Below, in pieces: positions 30,897 to 40,100 of a DNA stretch of 49,881 bases. The position numbers and the translations under genes were made by a program. Below the pieces are notes generated by a model. It saw nothing but the letters and a program-made list of their open reading frames with translations. It ran no database searches and was not told where the DNA came from. The first letter of the stretch is position 1. Each line of letters begins with the position of its first letter. The DNA is taken from contig JALGPX010000019.1 in NCBI GenBank assembly GCA_023515795.1, positions 1 to 49,881 on the forward strand, read 5' to 3'. The DNA comes from Amoeboaphelidium occidentale. Its lineage: Eukaryota; Aphelidiomycota; Aphelidea.

Positions 30897-32185
30897 CTAG
30901 ATCAAATGTGAAAAGGTTTTGTGTGGTGGAGAGACAGGGATTAAAGTTTTTGTTTGGGTTTAAAGGAGATAAGGATCAATTGTATTTGTTACAAGAAAAA
31001 GATTGTGTGGATAAGAACAAGAATTCAAAGAGTTTGGTTAAGTTTAGGATTTCATGTTGGAGTGAAGATTCTTTGGAGTATAAAATGTTGTATGATAAAG
31101 GATTAAATAGTAAGAGACAGCAACAACAACAACAGCAGCAGCATTGGTTGAGTGGTAAAGTTACGTTGTGTAAAGTGTTGAGGGATTGTAATGGTTTGTT
31201 GAAGGAGAAGAGGGTTTTGGGTTCAAGAGGATTAAAGNGGATTTCATGTTGGAGTGAAGATTCTTTGGAGTATAAAATGTTGTATGATAAAGGATTAAAT
31301 AGTAAGAGACAGCAACAACAACAACAACAACAACAACAACAGCATTGGTTGAGTGGTAAAGTTACGTTGTGTAAAGTGTTGAGGGATTGTAATGGTTTGT
31401 TGAAGGAGAAGAGGGTTTTGGGTTCAAGAGGATTAAAGTTTAATTTAAGAGAATTATGTGATGATAATCAGTTTGTAGTAGAACACAGTGTAGAATTTCA
31501 AGTTCAGGATTGTGGTTCATGTGTATTCAAGAGTAAATTTGGATTCTATGTAGGATATGAGTTGGTGTTTTCCTTCAAGAATTTGAGTAATTGTGATAAT
31601 GGTGGTTCTTTTAGTCTTCCTGTTTTTATTGTTTCTGCTTTATCTTCTCCTTCTCCTACGCCTTTGAGAACTCTCCGTGATTTTGACTCGTCTGATGTCG
31701 AACAATCATTGAAGTCACGGAGGCCTAGCACAGAGTCTGATGGTGCTTTTTCTGATTCTTTACTGAGAGCCAGTCCACAATTATCGATGAGGTCTTCTTC
31801 GAGTTCGGAGTTTGAGATTAATCAATTCGATAAAGGTGAGTCTTTTCGAAAGGATTTGGACTCGGAAATTTACGAGCAGGAAGAGGAGGACGGGAATTTG
31901 TATAAATACGACAATTACGAAGAGAACGATTCTTCTTTGTCAGATAACGATTTGATGAATCAGAGAGATTTCAGAGTCTTGTATGAATCACTAATGTGTA
32001 AGTTACAGAATTTTGGAAAGAGGGATACTATTTGTTCAACTGCAAAGTCTTTTAATTGTGCATCTGATTTGGAAGAGGCATACTATGATCATGGTACAAC
32101 ATCAGAATCGCCGCAGATACCTCTGAGGGTTGCATCATTGCAGCGTCGATCACATGTCAGAAGGCCAAAACCTATTGCGCAGTGA
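30158..32185 (+). CDS. Arrestin-fold-like protein (contains an assembly artefact)
   Basis: The frame runs from MDLSGSPFYDLKLHQF to a TGA at 32185, but includes a false duplication around one N at 31238, so the apparent length is about 64 aa too long. The N-terminal half shows arrestin-like beta segments (SVKVKTNCPQIIKLDCISLY, KFTEFRFNFSHEELF, LPGSYFF, LEIKYELCCVVKL). The later part has another set (VEHSVEFQVQDCGSCVF, GYELVFSFK, FSLPVFIVSAL), typical of the two-lobe arrestin fold in cargo adaptors. Ala, Ser and Gln runs come from microsatellites. The last 180 residues are Ser-rich and acidic with normal codon use. The fold assignment rests on pattern only. Confidence 0.55.
30694..30722. repeat. 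(TTC)n microsatellite
   Basis: About nine trinucleotide units inside the arrestin-like gene, read as TCT/Ser codons. Confidence 0.9.
30850..30896. repeat. (AGT)n microsatellite
   Basis: About fifteen perfect units inside the arrestin-like gene encoding a serine run. Confidence 0.92.
31047..31438. other. Assembly join: coding segment repeated around one N
   Basis: A 191-bp coding stretch (31047-31237) is repeated as 31239-31438 after a single N. The copies are identical except for the polyglutamine tract: eight Gln codons in the first and eleven in the second. A length-polymorphic microsatellite flanked by the same sequence twice is what unmerged alleles or contig ends produce. Confidence 0.82.
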
Positions 32186-32283
32186 TTTGTATACTCTGGC
32201 AGAATTTTGCTTGGATTTTGTTTCTTTTTTTGAATTTACACGAATGCGCCGTTAATAAATGAATTTTTGCGTAAAATCTATTC
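32186..32283. other. Short gap between convergent genes
   Basis: 98 bp between the arrestin-like and EF-hand genes. It contains AATAAA near 32255 for the plus-strand gene. Nothing else was seen. Confidence 0.4.
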
Positions 32284-33019
32284 TCACAAATCGCTCTCCA
32301 ACATGAATTGTTCCAGGAAATTCACAATCATTGGTTCCTTCAGTGCTGACAATTTGTATTCTTCCAAAGACTATACAAAATATAAATTTAGATTCCCGTA
32401 GTCATACTCGAAACTCACCAATTCACCATCGCCATCAACGTCCAAATCTTCGAATAATCTTCTCGTGATTTCCTTAATCTGATGTGTCTGATCATCAGGA
32501 TAGAATGTAGAATATAGCTGTGTCAGAACCCTATTGATCTCGTTCATTGTGACATGACCATCTCGGTTAACATCGTAGATTTTGAATGATACTTTGAAAT
32601 GATTAGATCCTCCTTAACAATTTCGTAGAGTAAGTTACATTCTAGCTTTTCCTCAGGTGTTCCTTTTGAAAATACACTCAGTCCTCGAATGAATTCATCA
32701 ACTTCAATAGATTTACTGCCATCAGCATCAAAAGCATCAAACAGCCGTTCCATGAATAGAGATCCTCCATTCCAGAGTTTGATATGCTTCTGTAAGATCT
32801 GGCTGAATTGATCTTTTGTTATTGAGCCTGTTCCGTTGTTACGTTTGGACATTTGTTCGAATTCTTGTCTAAGTGCTGATATTTCCTTTCTGGAGACTAT
32901 CAAATCATCAGTGTGTGAGTTAAGCTAATTGGAGATTTACAGTGAGTCTGAGATTGTAACTCTTTATTGGTGGCTGAGGTAGAATTTGTCCTCTTTCTTC
33001 CGGATGTTGTATTTCCCAT
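32284..33019 (-). CDS. N-myristoylatable EF-hand protein, calcineurin B-like
   Basis: Exons 33019..32941, 32896..32639, 32591..32419 and 32370..32284 (introns of 44, 47 and 48 nt) give 198 aa. It begins MGNTTS, a good N-myristoylation signal. Calcium loops are DADGSKSIEVDE, DVNRDGHVTMNE and DVDGDGELSLEE; the first hand is degenerate. The spacing LSVFSKGTPEEKLELSFKIY matches the central linker of calcineurin B, CBL and EFCAB1/calaxin proteins. Which of these it is cannot be settled by eye. A sensor of Ca2+ at membranes is likely. It is divergent with the SET-MYND gene (75 bp between ATGs). Confidence 0.88.
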
Positions 33020-33094
33020 TGTTTCCCTAAAATCTCGGTGAAAGCAGTACTGCTATTCAAACGGTCTTTTTTTGAAAGATCAGACATCAGGAAC

Positions 33095-34039
33095 ATGTTG
33101 ATAGGGACAGCTGAATCCATGGATAATATGATCGAAATGAGGCACAATGAATTTAGAGGTCGCTACCTCGTGGCTCTGAAAGATATTCCCATTGGCACTG
33201 TGGTTTTACAATGTCTTCCGTTCTCTTCCGTGATATCGCGCAGCTGGTGCAAAGAAGTTTGTCATTACTGTTACACTTTAAGCTATCCAAAGAAATTGAA
33301 ACACAAATGCTCAAAAGGTCCGTGTATGACGTGGTACTGCAGTGATAGCTGTGCGGATAAAGACAGAGAGAATCATATCAAAGCATGCGACTTATTATCA
33401 CGACTAGATAAAGAGTTTAGGAAACACGCAGATGACCAAAACGGTACGTATATTAGCGATGAAGATCATGATATGATGCGACTTGTAATTCTGAGTTTTA
33501 CCAGACTGGATGATCAGGAACATGAAGATAATCATCGTGTATTCAAACTGTCGAGTTTAAAGATTCCCGACGCCATAGACTTTTGCAGGATGCAACAAAA
33601 CATGGAAAATGTAAAAGTGCATGTTGTTACGGAGTACATGCGCATGCAGAAATTGTTCAAGTTTTTAACACAGAAAGTTCATGTTGAAATTTCGGAAGAA
33701 GAATTCAATGCGATAGTATACCGAGAAAAAGCCAACTCGTTTGGTATTTGGGATGAAACTTGTGGTGAGTTATTGGGGTATGCAATTTACCCTCTTGCAG
33801 CATATTTCAACCATTCATGCCATTCAAATGTTTGCAAGAAGTATGACAAAAATGTTCTTAATTTTGAGACCACAACAAATGTAGCAGCGGGTGAAGAACT
33901 ATGCATATCATATGGTGGCTTGGAGGGGGAATCGGCTCTTGAGAGAAGGGATCGGCTGCTTGAGAACTATTTCTTTGAGTGTGCTTGTGATTCGTGCAAT
34001 TTGGATGTATCACAAGGCACAATTTCTTCTTTGAACTAA
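33095..34039 (+). CDS. SET and MYND domain protein (SMYD-like methyltransferase)
   Basis: 314 aa from the first ATG (MLIGTAESM); a second in-frame ATG at 33119 is equally possible. The SET domain is split by a MYND zinc finger (CHYCYTLSYPKKLKHKCSKG, WYCSDSCADKDRENHIKAC), the SMYD architecture. The catalytic core has the FNHSCHSNV pseudoknot motif and AGEELCISYGG, followed by a post-SET cysteine cluster (FECACDSCN). SMYD proteins methylate lysine on histones or cytosolic proteins. The C-terminal TPR-like extension of SMYD1-3 is missing, so it is a short SMYD5/SET6-like form. MscL follows 15 bp after its stop on the same strand. Confidence 0.9.
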   Translation: MLIGTAESMDNMIEMRHNEFRGRYLVALKDIPIGTVVLQCLPFSSVISRSWCKEVCHYCYTLSYPKKLKHKCSKGPCMTWYCSDSCADKDRENHIKACDLLSRLDKEFRKHADDQNGTYISDEDHDMMRLVILSFTRLDDQEHEDNHRVFKLSSLKIPDAIDFCRMQQNMENVKVHVVTEYMRMQKLFKFLTQKVHVEISEEEFNAIVYREKANSFGIWDETCGELLGYAIYPLAAYFNHSCHSNVCKKYDKNVLNFETTTNVAAGEELCISYGGLEGESALERRDRLLENYFFECACDSCNLDVSQGTISSLN

Positions 34040-34054
34040 GTTAAGCACTTTCCT

Positions 34055-34705
34055 ATGCCTTTTAACAAGCCTGATCAGTACGGTAAAGATATTCACGCGG
34101 ACTCTGGTGAAACATCTGGATTACTCGATAACATTCAGGACAATTTGATCGACATTCACGTTGATGTTCAAAACGCAGTTCAAGATGGGATGGAGGCAGT
34201 AACTTCTTTCTATTCTGATTTTGTTCAGTTCATTCGAAACTCTCCTGCAATACCTGTCGGTTTTGGTATCGTTGTTGGAAACATGTTTGTGGCTTTAATC
34301 GACAGTTTGACTAATGACATTATCACGCCACCTCTGGGTCTGATTTTTGGTGATTCTTTCAAGAATTTATTTATTGTTTTGAAGGAGGGGGAACACGGTA
34401 GTGCCGGATATCCGACTTTGGAAGCTGCAAGAGCAGATGGCGCAATCACAATTAACTACGGTTCATTTTTGAATGCAATGCTGTTCTTTGTAGTAGTGTC
34501 ACTAATACTCTACATTTTTATTCGTGTCTACAGTGTCCTAAAGCGTAAAGCGCTTAGATCGAAGCAAGAGCAGGAAGAAATTTTCGTAAGGAAAGATAGC
34601 TGCCCAGAATGTCTCGAGCAAATACATGCGAAAGCCAGAAGATGTCCTTTCTGCACTGCTATTGTTGAGCGGCCAATTGAAACATCTGATAAAGAATCTC
34701 ATTAA
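34055..34705 (+). CDS. mscL: Large-conductance mechanosensitive channel MscL with C-terminal zinc ribbon
   Basis: 216 aa, intronless. The core matches bacterial MscL: a pore helix with GFGIVVGNMFVALIDSLTND, the IITPPLGLIFG hinge, a periplasmic-type loop, NYGSFLNAMLFFVVVSLILY as the second helix and a basic end. A zinc ribbon (CPECLEQIHAKARRCPFC) follows, as in MscL of several bacterial phyla. About 75 N-terminal residues precede the core and contain no clear presequence. MscL opens under membrane tension to release osmolytes. Bacterial-type channels occur sporadically in fungi and protists. Its composition matches its neighbours, so any transfer would be old. Confidence 0.93.
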   Translation: MPFNKPDQYGKDIHADSGETSGLLDNIQDNLIDIHVDVQNAVQDGMEAVTSFYSDFVQFIRNSPAIPVGFGIVVGNMFVALIDSLTNDIITPPLGLIFGDSFKNLFIVLKEGEHGSAGYPTLEAARADGAITINYGSFLNAMLFFVVVSLILYIFIRVYSVLKRKALRSKQEQEEIFVRKDSCPECLEQIHAKARRCPFCTAIVERPIETSDKESH

Positions 34706-34727
34706 AATCTTTGATTTTGTGTAACTT

Positions 34728-35235
34728 ATGACGCAATCCCAATTTTTTTACGCAATTGAAATGTCAAGTTTTACCAGGAATTTCAGACTATCCAACTTAC
34801 GACTGATCAGACGTTACTCTTCTGAAGACGGTTCCCTGAAGCTTCCTGATTTCGGTGTGCCTCTTCGTGTTGAGAGGCTTAATGAGACGTTGGATTGCAA
34901 AAAGGCTCGATTAATGTAAACTATTCCATTGAGAATCTCTTTGCTTACTTCTCCTGTGTAGATATCAGTCGCGTAAACGTGGAATATTGGAATCTGATTT
35001 GCTCTGTTCGACCTTTATTCAGAAGCACCTGAACCAATTGTCGCAATCACAATTGGAAGATTACGACAGGGTTCTCGATGAAAACGACTGGGATTTATAT
35101 TATTGGTGTGCTGGACAGAAAGAGATTCCGGAAAGGCTCCAGCGTAATTCTGTACTGCCTTTAATGAAGGAGCATTTTAAGAACACTGGGCGGCAAATCT
35201 TACGCATGCCAGAACTCTCTCAGGAAGGAAATTGA
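34728..35235 (+). CDS. SDHAF2: Succinate dehydrogenase assembly factor 2
   Basis: Exons 34728..34915 and 34962..35235 (46-nt intron) give 153 aa; a second in-frame ATG at 34761 (MSSFTRNFRL) would give 142 aa and a cleaner mitochondrial presequence. SDHAF2/Sdh5 promotes covalent FAD attachment to the succinate dehydrogenase flavoprotein in the matrix. The spliced signature RLIYQSRKRGILESDLLCST and the acidic core YDRVLDENDWDLYYWCAGQK are diagnostic. AATAAA follows the stop by about 25 nt. Confidence 0.94.
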
Positions 35236-35321
35236 TGAGATATTTCATCTCATTGAAGAATAAAGTTCTTTTTCACGCAAAGGTCAAATTAGAAGTATGA
35301 TCAAGGTAGAGTTTTGATCAT
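35235..35321 (+). terminator. Two inverted repeats in the SDHAF2 3' region
   Basis: A perfect 7-bp inverted repeat (atgagat ... atctcat, 35235-35253) starts at the stop codon region. A perfect 8-bp one (atgatcaa ... ttgatcat, 35297-35321) lies downstream, and an AATAAA lies between. They could form hairpins in the 3' UTR. No function can be proven from sequence. Confidence 0.3.
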
Positions 35322-35378
35322 CCTGCTGTAAGGATCTATTGAAACATTACCCTATTCCGTTTTTGAGTTCATACAAAT

Positions 35379-37013
35379 TTACAATGTAGCCGACGTTATT
35401 ACGGCTCGTCTTTCACAGTTATTCTGATGTACTGGAATATTCCTGTTATTGTATTCAAAAGCGTCTGATACGAAAAGTTTGATGTCTGCATTTGAAAGGG
35501 TGTGACTCTTCGCTTTCTGATTTCCCATGATACTTCGTGCCTCATTCGTTACAGATATTCCAGAGTCATATGAAAGTCGCTTTATGTTGCTTTTTTCGAG
35601 AGTAGATAAATTCGTTTCACTAGTTGCCCTCACTAAATTTGTGCAATGCAGCATATCACCCAAAATATAGTCATCTTTGTCTTCATCAACAACATAGCTT
35701 ATATATGAAACACTATCTCCTAAGCTGCTATCGTCATTGTAATTTTGTTCATGTATTTGTAAGGAGGGCTGGTTAGCTAATTGGTTTGGTTGGATTACAA
35801 GACTGTCATTCTTGTCGTTTTTAGTTTGGACTGTGACTCCGCGGCTTGCTTTAAGAAGTCTTTTAAATTTACCCAAAATATTACCTAGAAATGTTAAGCC
35901 GTTAGAAGGCGGGAAAGTTACTTATTCTCGTTCCAACTCTGTCAGAAAATCGTGCTGCCTGGGCACGATCTTGTTTCGATGTTCTCATCTCTTCCTTTTT
36001 TCGTCTAGCATTTGCTTTCTTGTCTGCTTTTTTCAACTGTTTGAGATACCTTCTAGTATCATCTATATTTGTTGGTTGCCTTATATCACAATAAAAATGA
36101 CCAAATGCATCAAAGTTTTCAATAATTGGGAATTTTGCAGGAGGTTCAGTCTGATTAGGAATAACATCAATAAGCTTAGGGCTCTTGCTTCTTTTCTGTG
36201 GCAGATATTCGCAAGATTCTAGTGCCACTAGCTGTAATTCGTATTGTTCTATAAAAGACTCCTTTTCCACATTATTATCGTTCCTTGAGATTGTTGAAGT
36301 AGCTTCGCTAAGATCCACTGTTTCAAGGTCACACTCTTCTTCAGTCTTCTCTTTAAAATCGTTACTTTCATGCCTATGCTCAGCGTTTGTCGAGAATATT
36401 CCGTGTTCAGCATCATCTGAAGTTACCAGTTCCTCGTGACGAAGTTCTTCAGACATACTATCAATTTCATTATTATTTGAGTCTTCTTTACCTTCATCTA
36501 CATCTACACTTTGATGCGTTTCTTCATTGACATTGCTATCCTTTTCCTCCTTGCTTAACTTGTCTGGCGAACACACCTCATCAGTGATCAGATCCGAGGT
36601 TTCAAGTTGATCAGAAGTAGTCAACGGAGCGATATCACATGCAGTGTCTAAATTTCCATAGGTGCCATCGCATGAGTGATTTTCAGTAGGTTCAGATGCA
36701 ACTATGGTGCTGATCGACTCTGCTGATCTAATTGAAGGCTCTTTAGTGCAACGGGGAGAAGGATTCTGCTCCCTTTTCTTCCATTTCGTAAGATTTCTCT
36801 TGAATTTTGCAGCATCAACTATTATTGCCGGTTCTACAGCATTATGAGCAGTTGATCACATGGAATCTTACGCTTTGGCTCTGGTGCACTTTCTTTGATC
36901 TTTGCTTCCAGGATTTCAACTGCTTTCCTTATTTGGGAAGACATGTTCCTGGTAGGCTCAAGCATCTTGGCAGGGCCTCTTCTGCGGCGAGGTAAATCTT
37001 GTTCAGCTAACAT
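35379..37013 (-). CDS. 519-aa hypothetical, acidic with a basic helical patch
   Basis: Exons 37013..36872, 36833..35922 and 35884..35379 (introns of 38 and 37 nt) give 519 aa starting MLAEQDLPRRRGPAK. The middle is strongly acidic (many Glu/Asp/Ser). A Lys/Arg-rich helix (YLKQLKKADKKANARRKKEE) is followed by SDRVGTRISNILGKFKRLLK, which joins cleanly across the second intron. The rest is polar. No membrane segment or named domain was recognised. It is likely a regulatory or scaffold phosphoprotein. Confidence is high that it is a gene, low on role. Confidence 0.75.
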
Positions 37014-37132
37014 CAGTGTTGGAATCTCAAATTGTAGTTGAAACGGTTGCTTGAAGCAAATTCTATTTTTATCATTAGGAATTTGAAGGACCTCTAGTCA
37101 ATTAACGAAATAATTGCAAAGATCATCTTATT

Positions 37133-40100
37133 CTATTGCAGCATATCAATAGTCTGACCATAGACCTCTTGATCGAAGCAAACGAGTACGCTGAATGTTA
37201 TGGTCTTGATGACATCCTTATTTTTCTTCTCGTTAACAAAAATGGAGCCTGACACAATTCTAGACCTATTATTTTCAGACGGAGACCCAATTTCGTGCTC
37301 TTTAAACGAAAAATCTGACTCTCCATTAGACAAATACAACTTGTCAACACTTGGCCCAGTAGAAGAATCGTATGTCGTGAAACCAACCTTTTCGTGATAA
37401 TCTCTTTCACTTGAAGGTCCACTAAGGCTTCCCACTCTTTCAGATGGCGTAATGATCAAATTAACCTTGATGATTTTAGTAGTTTTTGAATCTATGCCAA
37501 ATACCAATGCTTCGTCGGACTGCTTTGGTTTCGCTATGCCCAAAGATGAGTTGGGTCTACTTCCATCATCAGACATAAAAGTTTCTCCATACAACTCTGG
37601 AGATTGGCTTTGGTCAGTTTCAGAGGGAGTTCCTTTAAGCTTTGCAAGTTTCTCCATAATTTTCACTACTTTGTCTCGTCTGCCCTTTCGCTTTGCGATT
37701 TTTAACTTTTGTTCAAGATGCTCAACTTGTTCCTCTTCTTCTTTCGTCATTACTGAAGCATGGGATGAAGTGACTTCAAAAGAGAGTTCAATATTAAACC
37801 AACCGAAACGAAGTGACTTCTTATCATAATACACTTCAAATGTCCGATTTTGTGAACTAGTGTTAGAGATCACAATATTCTGAGACCAAGTTTGATCATA
37901 TGAAAGAGCAGGGGTATTGTACAGTACAGGACCAAAATCCAGATTAAGAGACTCGATAAAGAAGTTCGATGGTTTCCTGACGTGAGCTTTAACAATGACA
38001 AATTGATCGTTCTCTCGATCGTCCATGTTTTCAAAAGTGACTTTCTCTTGAAACAGACCCGGCAAAGATGGATTAAACACAAAAGTAATTTCCTTTTTCG
38101 AAAATGCCCTGATGTAGCCGTATTTACCTTCAGCGAAGAACAAGTCCGACGATGCAATAGAACCCGACTTCTTGATATGATAAAATAGAGCCACTTCAGA
38201 TCTGTTGTACATCACAATAGTTTTCGTGAGCTTTTCTTTCTTTCCAACTAAACCAAAATTGATGTTCTTTTGTCTTATATCTAGAACTGAGCGACATAAA
38301 GAAGAGCGAATCAAAAACTCTCGTACAGGAAGTCTCAAATCATTTTCTTCTTGGTCGGACGACTCGTTACGGTACATTTCGTTTTGTACAATGGAAGCTT
38401 CATATTCTGTTAGATTGATGAAAAGCTTGATGTCTTGTTTCTTGGATTTTTCCTGAACATATGGTCTGTTCTTTCCAATTGGTGTAAAAACCAGAATCAC
38501 ATTTTGTTGTTCTTTTGCCGGTAACTCTAGTCCAGATATGGGAAGGAGATACTTCTCTTCTACAAGCAATTGTAAATCTTTCTTTGCAGCCAAATAATTC
38601 TTCACAAAATCCTCATCAAACTGTCTGGATGTAGAATGCGTAGAGATATCAATAAAAGATTGCTCGACTTTATCAATTAAGCTTACCAGTTCTTCGGATG
38701 TGTTGATCCATAATTGACTTTGGCTAGACTTCAGATTTTCTTGGCTCGGAGATCGGAAATATTGAATTGGCTGGATGGAGCTTTTCTTGTTTTGGGCGAG
38801 GTCTAAGTAGTCGCTAGTGTCAACCACTTCGGTAAAAGAGTTCTCTCGGTTGAGAGATAAACTTGGTTGATTCTGTTGAGAGGCTGCATCCTTCTTGTCG
38901 TCGTCGATTTTTTGAAGATGTCTGACTTCCATCAGCTCAATAAGCTTCTCTTTGCGTTGTTCATTGTTCTTGGAGCTGAGATTATCCTTGACTGATTCAT
39001 CATCTTGATCTTCGAACTGCAACTTAAATTTCTCGAAATTGATCACAAAAAGTTGCATCTCCATTGGGCTTGAACTTGTAAGAACAGCCTTAATAGGATA
39101 ATCTGTGATATTCCTAAACGAAATAGTTCTTAATGAGGAACAGTTAAGCGGAACATATCCAAAATCAAGAAAATTAGTTTCGTTCTTCATAGAGATCTTG
39201 TAAAACAATGAATGGTATGATATCCGGTTCCTGTCAATATTATTGGATAACACATGCAAAGTCTGATCATTGTCATGATTCAAGAGGTTAGAAATAAGTA
39301 TTTGCTTTCTGTAATCGGAATTGATTTTCCTGGGATAAATTTCCATTTTAACCTCCGTGGCCTGCTTTGCGGCAATAAAGATTTCCTGCCTGTAGCAATT
39401 CAGCACTTTCGACGAAAACTTTATGAGAACTCTTGCAGGAAGTTCCGAAAGATTCTCAATCTTCAAAGGCATTGACTTCAGCTGACCAATGTTACATTCT
39501 CCAAAGTTAAGTTCCTGTCGAGGTGTGATTTCAATTAAAGAAGTACACACCTTCGCTTTGCAGCCAATAAACTTTTTCTCCCATCCTTCGTCTAAGTTGT
39601 TGTTCTTATCTTTATCCAAAGATCCTGCCTGGTCATCCCATTTCCCCCTTTCTGTCCTTCTATTCACGTCAGTTAATGTACAATATTTTAAAATAAGCTT
39701 GAATCTCTTCCGAGTAAGCTTTTTTAAGACGTTTAGGTCTAACAATCCTTGTGTTTGCTTTTCAGGGCAATAATCAATATCAAACGTTCTTTCGGTTCCA
39801 GGCTTAAGGATGTACTCTTCAAGAACGACATCTGTGTTTGCAGCCCCTTCGCCTTGAGAAACGGCATCCTCTGGTTCCATATATTCATCCCTTAAACTTT
39901 CAAGATCTCCAAGATCCAATTCCTCCTCTAAACTTCTGCTTCTGTTGTGAGATAAGGCCTTTTCAATCTCTGCAGAAGCTGCATGATCAGCCTCTTCCAT
40001 TCTGTCCAGCATATCTTCGTACTCAGCCCCTGGCGACATTGGAACGCCCATCACTTGGTTTAGAGAACTATGTTGCAGAATTTCCATGGTTTTCTCCAGC

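Noticed and set aside
31047-31438. A real tandem domain duplication in the arrestin-like protein
   Set aside because: The copies are identical except for a microsatellite length change and meet at an N, so unmerged alleles are more likely.
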